Positions 1 to 5,247 of a DNA stretch of 5,247 bases are shown in pieces. Origin of the DNA: an uncultured Clostridia bacterium (GTDB lineage: Bacteria > Bacillota > Clostridia > RGIG6154); NCBI GenBank assembly GCA_934457515.1, contig CAKSHV010000121.1, positions 1-5,247 of the forward strand, written 5' to 3'. The number at the start of each line of letters is the position of its first letter. Position 1 is the stretch's first letter. Made by a program: the position numbers and the translations under genes. Under the pieces are notes generated by a model. The model saw only the letters and a list, made by a program, of their open reading frames with translations. It had not been told where the DNA came from and made no database searches.

Positions 1-1225
1 TATGTGGGGCAGCAATGTGTATGAAAGCGACACACTCTATCAATTTTGTGATGAAAACGGAATTTTGATTTGGCAGGATTTTGTAATGGGCTGCGGCATG
101 TATCCGCAGGACAACGCATTTTGCAAAAAGCTTTATGACGAGGCGGTCTGCGTTGTAAAGCGCTTAAGAGATCATCCGTCTGTCATTTTGTGGGCGGGGG
201 ACAACGAAAATGACGCATGCGCGAATAATACATGGGGCGACCGTATTAGGCAGAACCCGAACGATAATGTACTGACAAGAAACGTGTTGTCCGAGGCAGT
301 TCGTCTGCATGACGGAACACGGCCGTATCTGCCCTCATCGCCCTATATTGATTCGGTTGCAGTCCTAGGCGGTGATTTGCCCGAGCAGCATTTGTGGGGA
401 CCGCGTGACTATTTCAAAGGGGATTTTTACAAAAAAGCAGCCTGTCATTTTGCCTCGGAAACGGGGTATCACGGCTGTGTGTCGCCCAAATCAATAGAAA
501 AATTTATTCCGAAATCCAACCTTTGGACGGCGGGAAATAACGAAAACTGGGCGGGAATCGATAATAAAATGTGGCTTAGCCACGCCGCAAGCCCCGAAAC
601 AGACGAAACTTCGCCTTTTACTTATCGAATCCGCCTGATGGCAGACCAGGTAACAACGCTGTTTGGCACGTCTGTTCCGAACACCCTTGCCGATTTTGCA
701 CGCGCAAGCCAGATTTCTCAGGCGGAGGCGGTTAAATATTTTATCGAGCGGTTCAGAATCGGGAAATGGCGGCGGACAGGCATTTTGTGGTGGAATTTAA
801 TGGATTGCTGGCCGCAGTTTTCGGACGCGGTGGTAGACTACTATTTTGTAAAAAAATTGGCGTATTCTTATATAAAACGCTCGCAAACCCCGATTTGTCT
901 GATGTTTGATGAGCCGAATGAGAATAAACTTACGTTGCATGTTGTAAACGAATTCGATGCATCTTCCGAATTGACATATAAGGTAACCGATTTAACAGAT
1001 AAAAAGGAAGTGTGCTTTGGGAAAGCTACGGCAGAGCCGAGCACGTCGGTTGCAGTTGACTCCATTCCGTATCACGCGGGCGAACAGCGTTTTTATCTGA
1101 TTGAGTGGGAAATAAACGGCGAAAAATATTCCAATCACTATACGTCAAACATCATAAATATTGATTATAAGAGCTATTTGGAACATCTTGCAGCGTGCGG
1201 ATACGACGCGTTTGAGGGTTTTTGA
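1..1225 (+). CDS. Glycoside hydrolase family 2 beta-mannosidase-like protein, C-terminal part (5' end outside window)
   Basis: This is the last roughly 407 residues of a GH2 enzyme, probably a beta-mannosidase that removes terminal beta-linked mannose from oligosaccharides. Counting from the ATG at base 2, the open sequence starts in the TIM-barrel with NVYESDTLYQFCDENGILIW (5-24). The acid/base glutamate is E69 in LWAGDNEN, and the likely nucleophile is E153 in HFASETGYHG. The family's W-x-L-x-D-x-WP strand is at 263-271 (WWNLMDCWP). A beta-sandwich domain follows at about 298-393 and closes with the NHY motif (378-380) typical of GH2 mannosidases. The base-2 ATG is internal: the barrel start and all N-terminal domains lie upstream, so a signal peptide cannot be judged. 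The gene ends 10 bases before a ROK kinase gene, suggesting one operon. The family is secure; the exact substrate is inferred, and another GH2 specificity is possible. Confidence 0.88.
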   Translation, partial: MWGSNVYESDTLYQFCDENGILIWQDFVMGCGMYPQDNAFCKKLYDEAVCVVKRLRDHPSVILWAGDNENDACANNTWGDRIRQNPNDNVLTRNVLSEAVRLHDGTRPYLPSSPYIDSVAVLGGDLPEQHLWGPRDYFKGDFYKKAACHFASETGYHGCVSPKSIEKFIPKSNLWTAGNNENWAGIDNKMWLSHAASPETDETSPFTYRIRLMADQVTTLFGTSVPNTLADFARASQISQAEAVKYFIERFRIGKWRRTGILWWNLMDCWPQFSDAVVDYYFVKKLAYSYIKRSQTPICLMFDEPNENKLTLHVVNEFDASSELTYKVTDLTDKKEVCFGKATAEPSTSVAVDSIPYHAGEQRFYLIEWEINGEKYSNHYTSNIINIDYKSYLEHLAACGYDAFEGF

Positions 1226-1230
1226 GGGGG
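1224..1230 (+). promoter_or_regulatory. Ribosome binding site of the ROK kinase gene, overlapping the GH2 stop codon
   Basis: GAGGGGG sits 5 bases before the ATG at 1236 and shares bases with the upstream TGA stop (1223-1225). It decides the start: the only earlier in-frame ATG, at 1161, lies inside the GH2 gene and would add 25 residues ahead of the conserved GIDIGGTK motif. The arrangement suggests translational coupling to the GH2 gene. Confidence 0.75.
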
Positions 1231-1235
1231 ACGAA

Positions 1236-2189
1236 ATGCGTTACATGGGAATCGATATCGGCGGGACGAAATGTGCCGTCGTTATCGGAAATGAAGATAA
1301 AATTCTAAAGAAAATCCGATTTGACACAACGAATAAAGAAGAAACGATTTTAAATATTTTAAGTGCGGTTGAACAACTCGGGACAGCCGACGCCGTGGGC
1401 ATAAGCTGCGGCGGCCCGCTTGACGCCTCAAGCGGCGTAATTTTATCACCCCCGAATCTTCCGGGGTGGGATAATGTGAAAATCGTGCAAATGATTGAAG
1501 AAAAATTCGGCGTGCCGTGCGGTTTACAAAATGATGCAAACGCATGTGCGCTTGCTGAGTGGCGATTCGGTGCGGGTAAAGGCACAAAGAACATGATTTT
1601 TTTAACGTTTGGCACGGGCATGGGCGCGGGGCTTATATTAGACGGCAAGCTGTATGCCGGCACAAATGGCATGGCGGGCGAAATCGGACACATCAGAATG
1701 GAAAATTCGGGACCCGTCGGCTACGGAAAAGCGGGGTCGTTTGAAGGCTTTTGTTCGGGCAGCGGCATTGCATCTCTTGCCAAAACCATTGCAAAAGAAC
1801 ATTTAGAGCGCGGGGAAACAACTGCGTTTTGCAAATCGTTGGAAGAGATAGAATTCATAACCGCAAAAACCGTTGCCAAATGCGCACGGGCGGGGGACAA
1901 GGCTGCAATTAAAATATATGACATATGCGCCGAAAAGCTGGGAATGGGATTATCTATTCTAATTGATATTTTAAATCCCGAAAAAATCGTTATCGGCAGT
2001 ATATACGAAAGAGCAAATGATTTGATGTATGATCGCATGATGGAAGTTGTTCGGCGTGAGGCGCTTTGTCTTTCTCAAAGCACATGCGAAATCGTGCCTG
2101 CGGCATTGGGAGATGAAATCGGCGATTATGCGGCTCTTGCGGTCGCACAAACAGCTTATCTGCATAAAAAAGGAGAATTATTAAAATGA
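1236..2189 (+). CDS. ROK-family sugar kinase
   Basis: Cytoplasmic ATP-dependent sugar kinase of 317 residues, normal for a ROK kinase. The N-terminal phosphate loop GIDIGGTK is at 5-12. GGPLD (59-63), LQNDANA (97-103, catalytic base D100), the second phosphate loop FGTGMGAG (125-132) and GEIGH (148-152) follow in the usual order. There is no N-terminal helix-turn-helix, so it is an enzyme rather than a ROK repressor. The usual zinc motif CxCGxxGCxE appears as VGYGKAGSFE (161-170): all three cysteines are replaced, while H152 and E170 remain. It lies between a beta-mannosidase-like gene and a GmhA-type isomerase and overlaps the latter by 4 bases, so it probably phosphorylates a sugar released or imported by this pathway. 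Mannose, glucose and N-acetylmannosamine are all plausible substrates; the sequence does not decide among them. Confidence 0.9.
   Translation: MRYMGIDIGGTKCAVVIGNEDKILKKIRFDTTNKEETILNILSAVEQLGTADAVGISCGGPLDASSGVILSPPNLPGWDNVKIVQMIEEKFGVPCGLQNDANACALAEWRFGAGKGTKNMIFLTFGTGMGAGLILDGKLYAGTNGMAGEIGHIRMENSGPVGYGKAGSFEGFCSGSGIASLAKTIAKEHLERGETTAFCKSLEEIEFITAKTVAKCARAGDKAAIKIYDICAEKLGMGLSILIDILNPEKIVIGSIYERANDLMYDRMMEVVRREALCLSQSTCEIVPAALGDEIGDYAALAVAQTAYLHKKGELLK
2171..2176 (+). promoter_or_regulatory. Ribosome binding site of the SIS isomerase gene
   Basis: AGGAGA inside the last codons of the ROK gene, 9 bases ahead of the ATG at 2186. That ATG overlaps the ROK stop codon as ATGA, which points to coupled translation of kinase and isomerase. 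Confidence 0.75.
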
Positions 2190-2776
2190 ACGAGCTTTTT
2201 GAAAGATACCCGTGTCTTGCAGTGTGCGAAGAAAGCATAAAAAGCGCGCTTGACCTGATAATCGGCACATATAAGGCGGGTGGAAAGCTGCTTTTGTGCG
2301 GCAACGGCGGAAGTGCGGCGGACTGCGAGCATATAACCGGCGAGCTGATGAAAGGGTTTTTAAATCAGCGTGCGATTTCCGATTCGCGTCTGCCGGAGGA
2401 TTTGAAACAGAACTTGCAAGGCGCACTGCCCGCCATATCGCTTCCGAGCCAGTGCGGCATTTTGTCCGCCTATGCAAACGATGTTGACCCCGACATGGCC
2501 TATGCCCAGCTTGTTTACGGCTATGCCAAAAAAGAGGATCTTGTTCTGGGGCTATCCACTTCCGGCAATTCCAAAAATGTTGTTAACGCTGTCCGCATTG
2601 CCAAAGCACTGGGAGTAAAAACCCTTGCGCTTACAGGAAAGGAAGAAAGCAGGCTCTCTGCTCTTTGCGATGTAACCGTCCGCGTTCCCGAAACGGAAAC
2701 ATTTAAGGTGCAGGAACTGTACCTGCCGGTGTATCACTACCTTTGCGCCGAAACGGAAAAAGTGTTTTTCGAATAA
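2186..2776 (+). CDS. SIS-domain phosphosugar isomerase, GmhA (sedoheptulose-7-phosphate isomerase) type
   Basis: Cytoplasmic single-SIS-domain protein of 196 residues, near the length of GmhA. The phosphate-binding signature CGNGGSAAD is at 38-46 and LSTSGNSKNVVNA at 123-135. The positions matching the metal and catalytic residues of characterised GmhA are kept with correct spacing: H49 and E53 (EHITGE), then Q176 and H184 (QELYLPVYH). Compared with E. coli GmhA from memory, there are roughly 16 extra residues around 59-81, before PAISL. GmhA interconverts sedoheptulose 7-phosphate and D-glycero-D-manno-heptose 7-phosphate. No other heptose-pathway gene is visible here; the partners are a glycosidase and a sugar kinase, so a catabolic isomerase role on a manno-configured hexose phosphate is an attractive alternative. 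Fold and family are certain; substrate is open. It is the last gene of its operon, with a terminator 6 bases after the stop. Confidence 0.88.
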   Translation: MNELFERYPCLAVCEESIKSALDLIIGTYKAGGKLLLCGNGGSAADCEHITGELMKGFLNQRAISDSRLPEDLKQNLQGALPAISLPSQCGILSAYANDVDPDMAYAQLVYGYAKKEDLVLGLSTSGNSKNVVNAVRIAKALGVKTLALTGKEESRLSALCDVTVRVPETETFKVQELYLPVYHYLCAETEKVFFE

Positions 2777-2782
2777 ATTTTT

Positions 2783-2810
2783 AAAGCAGCTTTTTAACGG
2801 CTGCTTTTTT
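2783..2810 (+). terminator. Rho-independent terminator after the GH2-ROK-SIS operon
   Basis: An 8-base stem, AAAGCAGC (2783-2790) with GCTGCTTT (2800-2807), encloses a 9-base loop and runs into six T residues (2805-2810). It starts 6 bases after the SIS stop codon, the expected place for the end of the operon. The 5' arm is preceded by T and A residues, so some bidirectional function is possible, but no convergent gene is seen. Confidence 0.85.
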
Positions 2811-2988
2811 AACGTTTTTAACAAATGAAGCAAGACATTTCGCAAATGGGATTGACGATGCTGCCGGCGGGGGCGGCAATATCGGTTATGCAAATCTTTC
2901 CTCATCGCTGAGAACTGTGCAAGACTGCGCAGTTGCCAGCTGTACAAACAGCATTCAGAGGTTAAGCGCAGCGAGGAGGCTGCACTGA
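2785..2988 (+). pseudogene. Unassigned open frame without a start codon, possible gene remnant
   Basis: The frame ending at the TGA at 2986-2988 is open back to a TAA at 2782. From 2821 it reads as 55 residues of plausible composition, including the glycine run AAGGGGNIGYANLSSSLRT and ending SIQRLSAARRLH. There is no ATG, GTG or TTG start with an SD; the 5' part runs through the terminator. I do not recognise the family. It could be the relic tail of a lost gene, a chance open frame, or the shadow of a structured RNA in the same bases. Confidence that it was ever coding is low. Confidence 0.2.
2913..2934 (+). repeat. Hairpin-forming inverted repeat
   Basis: AACTGTGC pairs with GCGCAGTT across a 6-base loop (AAGACT); all 8 positions pair as RNA, one as G-U. 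It is followed by two weaker 5-pair hairpins, GCTGT/ACAGC at 2939-2952 and GCAGC/GCTGC at 2968-2983. No T-tract follows any of them, so they are not terminators. The cluster may reflect a structured transcript or chance. Confidence 0.4.
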
Positions 2989-3026
2989 TTTCGAGAATTT
3001 TTAATTACAATTTGTGCATTGAACTT

Positions 3027-3072
3027 CCGAAAGGCTAATACGAAACACCAGCCTTTCGGCTGGCGTTTCGTA
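3027..3072 (+). repeat. Composite palindrome with two mutually exclusive hairpins
   Basis: Hairpin A pairs CCGAAAGGCT (3027-3036) with AGCCTTTCGG (3050-3059), 10 perfect pairs around a 13-base loop. Hairpin B pairs 3039-3053 with 3058-3072 (TACGAAAC and CCAGCC against GGCTGG and GTTTCGTA), 14 of 15 positions with one A-C mismatch and a TTTC loop. They share 3050-3059, so only one can form at a time. No T-tract follows on either strand, so this is not a standard terminator. It may be a conformational RNA switch or a repeat-element palindrome. The SD-like site at 3092 starts 20 bases after it. Confidence 0.6.
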
Positions 3073-3091
3073 ACATGCTTACAAGGCACAC

Positions 3092-3111
3092 AGGAGGTCA
3101 GGTATATGTAA
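3092..3111 (+). other. Strong SD followed by ATG-TAA start-stop
   Basis: AGGAGGT (3092-3098) is a perfect SD core, 7 bases before an ATG (3106-3108) whose next codon is TAA (3109-3111). It can therefore encode only a single methionine. It lies upstream of the STAS promoter and so belongs to a different transcript, if any. It may be the leftover initiation region of a deleted gene or a minimal regulatory ORF; chance is also possible. Confidence 0.35.
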
Positions 3112-3129
3112 CAAAATTAAAAATTTCAC

Positions 3130-3157
3130 TTGATTTTTTTGCTATTTATGCTATACT
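3130..3157 (+). promoter_or_regulatory. Sigma-A promoter of the STAS-phosphatase operon
   Basis: TTGATT (-35, 3130-3135) and TATACT (-10, 3152-3157) are separated by 16 bases. TG at 3149-3150 gives an extended -10. The bases just upstream (about 3108-3127) are A/T-rich and could act as an UP element. Transcription would start near 3163-3166, leaving a leader of about 55 bases before the STAS gene. The spacing and near-consensus boxes make this the clearest promoter in the window. Confidence 0.78.
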
Positions 3158-3207
3158 ATATATATCTATATGTTCATTTTTAACAAGCATTTATCAGGAT
3201 GAAAAAT

Positions 3208-3214
3208 GGGGGAG
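3208..3214 (+). promoter_or_regulatory. Ribosome binding site of the STAS gene
   Basis: GGGGGAG lies 4 bases before the ATG at 3219, a slightly short spacer. It fixes the start: the longer in-frame reading from 3075 would translate across the promoter and the AT-rich leader. Confidence 0.7.
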
Positions 3215-3218
3215 AAAT

Positions 3219-3515
3219 ATGACAATTCAGAAAATTTCCGATGGAGAAAAACTAACGTTTAAAATAGAAGGACGGCTTGACACGAATTCGTCGCCGAAGC
3301 TTGAAGCCGAACTTCGGCAGTCTGTTGACGGTATAACCGAGCTTGTCTTTGATTTTTCCGAAGTAGAGTACATATCGTCGGCAGGGCTTCGTGTTTTGCT
3401 TGCGGCACAGAAAGTCATGAACCGCCGGGGAAGCATGAAACTTACAGGCGTAAATGATGACGTGATGGAAGTGTTTGAAATCACCGGCTTTGCCGATATT
3501 TTAACGATAGAGTGA
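3219..3515 (+). CDS. STAS-domain anti-anti-sigma factor-type protein
   Basis: Cytoplasmic 98-residue protein consisting only of a STAS domain, the usual size for SpoIIAA/RsbV-type anti-sigma antagonists. The opening strand and GRLDTNSSPKLE (18-29) match the family, as does the core LVFDFSEVEYISSAGLRVLL (42-61), with the serine pair S53-S54 at the usual phosphorylation site. The C-terminal helix region (80-98) reads DDVMEVFEITGFADILTIE. Such proteins bind an anti-sigma kinase when unphosphorylated, releasing the sigma factor or another output; a PP2C phosphatase reactivates them. The next gene, 10 bases on, looks like that phosphatase. The start at 3219 has an SD and a promoter at 3130-3157. 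No kinase of the RsbW/SpoIIAB type is present in the window, so the partner is unknown. Confidence 0.9.
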   Translation: MTIQKISDGEKLTFKIEGRLDTNSSPKLEAELRQSVDGITELVFDFSEVEYISSAGLRVLLAAQKVMNRRGSMKLTGVNDDVMEVFEITGFADILTIE

Positions 3516-3525
3516 GAAATAAACC

Positions 3526-5247
3526 ATGAAAGACTATTTATTGCTTTTTCTGATTTCGCTTTTGCCGGTGGTGCTTTCGGCTTTTATCTATCTTTTTGAA
3601 CATACAAAGGCGGCAGAAAAGATTCCGTATGCCGCCCGTCAGATTATAATCGGTTTGCTTTTCGGCGGACTTGCGGTCATCGGGACCGAATTTGGCATTA
3701 AGATTGACGGCGCCGTCATAAACGCGCGCGACGCATCTCCTATCTGCGCCGGGCTGCTTTTCGGTGCGCCTGCAGGCGTTATCGCGGGCGTAATCGGCGG
3801 AGCGGAACGCTGGTTTGCTGTTTACTGGGGTGCCGGAGAATATACGCGGCTTGCCTGCAGCATTTCAACCGTGCTTGCGGGTGTTTTTGCTGCCGTTTTG
3901 CGTCGGCATGTGTTTGACAACAAGAAACCGAAATGGTATTATTGTTTGGCGGCCGCTTCCATTACGGAAGTTGTACATATGCTGATGATCTTCCTTACAA
4001 ATATGACTGACGCACATAAAGCTTTTTCGTTCGTCCGTACCTGCTCGCTGCCTATGGTTGCTGTCAACGGGCTTGCAGTGATGCTTGCGTGCATTCTGCT
4101 TTCAATTCTTTCGGGTAAAGGAAAAAGCCATACAAAGCGTGATTTAAAAAACATTTCACAGTCGTTTCAGCGCTGGCTTCTTATCTGCGTGACGGCGGGT
4201 TTTTTGATGACCACAATTTTCACATGGGCGCTTCAGACAGAGCTTGCGTTAAATGAAGCACAAAATCTTGTTAAACTCAATCTTGAGGATGTGCGCCAAG
4301 ATATCCTTGATGTTTCAAACGAAAATTTGCTGAAACTTGCAGAATCCATATCTCTTCGCATAAATTCTGCGGAAAACGCCGATTCTAAGCTACTCAAAAC
4401 TCTCGCAAATGAATATGATGTTGCCGAGATTAATCTGATTGATCCGCATGGCATCATCACGGCGTCTACTCATGCGGATTTTTTAAATTATAATATGCGC
4501 AAAGGACGGCAGTCGGCAGAATTTTTGGTTCTGCTGAACGGACAAAAGAAGAAATATGTGCAAAACTATCAACCGACGTCGTTTACCCCTTCAATCCTGC
4601 GCAAATACGCGGGAATTGTGCTTGATAAGGGCGGTTTTGTGCAGGTTGCATATGATTTTGACCGCTTCAAACGAGATATTGACGATGCGGTTATCGGCGC
4701 TACGCATAACCGACATATAGGGGAAAGCGGAAGCATTATTATTGCGGGCGAGGACAGAAAAATCGTCAGCGACAGGCATGGAAATGAAAAAAAGAATTTA
4801 AACGTTTCGGGCATTTATATAGACCCTGACACCATGCCGGAGGGCGAACCCTTTGACGCGACGGTGTATGGCATTGATTCCATCTGTTCGTATATTGTTT
4901 CGGAAGGGTACTATATTGTGGCGTCCATTCCGAGAACCGAAGCCATGTTTTCACGCGATATTGCGGTATATATAACCGTTTTCATGGAATTTGTCGTTTT
5001 CGGTATGCTTTTTATCGTTGTATACATCCTTATAAAAAAACTCGTTGTTGACAACATGGCGAAAATTAACTGTTCGCTTGCAAAAATTACGAGCGGCAAC
5101 CTTGATACTGTGGTGGACGTTCGGACAAACGAAGAATTTGCTTCGCTTTCGGATGATATTAACTCAACCGTACTGACTTTAAAACGCTACATTGCAGAGG
5201 CGGCGGCTCGGATTGACAAAGAACTCGAATTTGCAAAGTCGATTCAG
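3526..5247 (+). CDS. LytS-like multi-pass membrane sensor with HAMP domain, probable SpoIIE/RsbU-family PP2C phosphatase (3' end outside window)
   Basis: The frame is open for 574 codons from the ATG at 3526 to the right edge, with no stop. Hydrophobic segments at about 4-24, 37-59, 72-92, 107-125, 138-159 and 176-197 form a LytS-type 5TM region; its hallmark is INARD (65-69) followed by AGLLFGAPAGVIAGVIGG (75-92) and ERW. A seventh helix at about 217-237 leads to a roughly 240-residue extracytoplasmic sensor region (238-480), possibly Cache-like. An eighth helix (about 482-504) joins a HAMP domain (505-557, with E537 in NEEF) and a coiled linker ending ELEFAKSIQ. That linker is typical just before a SpoIIE/RsbU phosphatase domain, which would lie beyond the edge. 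The STAS gene 10 bases upstream supports a phosphatase acting on it. The SD is weak (GAGA, 3514-3517). A chemotaxis receptor or histidine kinase output is possible but less likely. Confidence 0.82.
   Translation, partial: MKDYLLLFLISLLPVVLSAFIYLFEHTKAAEKIPYAARQIIIGLLFGGLAVIGTEFGIKIDGAVINARDASPICAGLLFGAPAGVIAGVIGGAERWFAVYWGAGEYTRLACSISTVLAGVFAAVLRRHVFDNKKPKWYYCLAAASITEVVHMLMIFLTNMTDAHKAFSFVRTCSLPMVAVNGLAVMLACILLSILSGKGKSHTKRDLKNISQSFQRWLLICVTAGFLMTTIFTWALQTELALNEAQNLVKLNLEDVRQDILDVSNENLLKLAESISLRINSAENADSKLLKTLANEYDVAEINLIDPHGIITASTHADFLNYNMRKGRQSAEFLVLLNGQKKKYVQNYQPTSFTPSILRKYAGIVLDKGGFVQVAYDFDRFKRDIDDAVIGATHNRHIGESGSIIIAGEDRKIVSDRHGNEKKNLNVSGIYIDPDTMPEGEPFDATVYGIDSICSYIVSEGYYIVASIPRTEAMFSRDIAVYITVFMEFVVFGMLFIVVYILIKKLVVDNMAKINCSLAKITSGNLDTVVDVRTNEEFASLSDDINSTVLTLKRYIAEAAARIDKELEFAKSIQ

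Larger units (their letters stand above)
2811..3129. other. Gene-poor spacer between the sugar operon and the signalling operon
   Basis: About 320 bases between the terminator and the next promoter, with no recognisable gene. It contains an unassigned open frame, three short hairpins (2913-2983), a long two-way palindrome (3027-3072) and an SD with a start-stop codon pair (3092-3111). The GC-richer first half (to about 2985) contrasts with the AT-rich end near the promoter. No tRNA, CRISPR repeat, transposase or known riboswitch signature was recognised. Confidence 0.6.

Noticed and set aside
2..4. ATG at the left edge as the true start of the GH2 gene
   Set aside because: The following residues are mid-barrel GH2 sequence; the N-terminal domains of the family must lie upstream of the window.
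1161..1235. Earlier in-frame ATG for the ROK kinase
   Set aside because: It lies inside the GH2 gene, adds 25 residues ahead of the conserved phosphate loop, and has a weaker initiation context than the ATG at 1236 with GAGGGGG.
2908..2914. CTGAGA, reminiscent of a TPP riboswitch
   Set aside because: The second conserved TPP element (CTGATC...CCAGCG-like segment) is missing, and no thiamin gene is nearby.
2552..2947. 131-codon antisense open frame
   Set aside because: It overlaps the SIS gene and its terminator in antisense, and its Arg/His/Leu-rich translation resembles no family; a shadow of the real gene.
3039..3073. Palindrome as an intrinsic terminator
   Set aside because: No run of T residues follows the stem on either strand, unlike the clear terminator at 2783-2810.
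3075..3218. N-terminal extension of the STAS protein with a hydrophobic stretch
   Set aside because: The reading crosses a near-consensus promoter and AT-rich leader; STAS proteins of this type begin at the position of the 3219 ATG, which has its own SD.

Overview
The window looks like chromosomal DNA from a low-to-medium-GC Clostridia-type Firmicute, possibly a gut or anaerobic-digester lineage. The basis is strong purine-rich Shine-Dalgarno (SD) sites, tightly packed co-directional genes, a consensus sigma-A promoter with an extended -10, and a STAS plus SpoIIE/RsbU-type signalling pair. All recognised genes are on the + strand. The taxonomic call is inference from style and gene content; there is no marker gene.

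Positions 1-2776 hold the end of a carbohydrate-use operon. A glycoside hydrolase family 2 beta-mannosidase-like gene enters from the left edge already truncated. It is followed after 10 bases by a ROK-family sugar kinase, which overlaps by 4 bases (ATGA) a GmhA-type SIS-domain sugar-phosphate isomerase. An intrinsic terminator at 2783-2810 closes the unit. The likely logic is hydrolysis of a mannoside, phosphorylation of the sugar, then aldose/ketose isomerisation toward central metabolism. GmhA chemistry acts on a manno-configured aldose phosphate, so a role as a mannose-6-phosphate isomerase is a reasonable testable idea.

Positions 2811-3129 contain no gene that can be named. They hold a coding-looking open frame without a usable start codon, three small hairpins, a long palindrome that can fold in two mutually exclusive ways, and a perfect SD in front of an ATG followed directly by a stop. 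The stretch may be an eroded gene, a structured RNA, or a repeat element.

Positions 3130-5247 hold a signalling operon. A strong promoter drives a 98-residue STAS anti-anti-sigma-type protein. Ten bases later a large membrane protein begins and runs off the right edge after 574 residues. It has a LytS-like multi-pass membrane domain, an extracytoplasmic sensor region, an eighth membrane helix, a HAMP domain and the start of a coiled linker typical of SpoIIE/RsbU-family PP2C phosphatases. The pair fits a partner-switching module in which the phosphatase, controlled by an external or membrane signal, dephosphorylates the STAS protein. No anti-sigma kinase or sigma factor is in the window.
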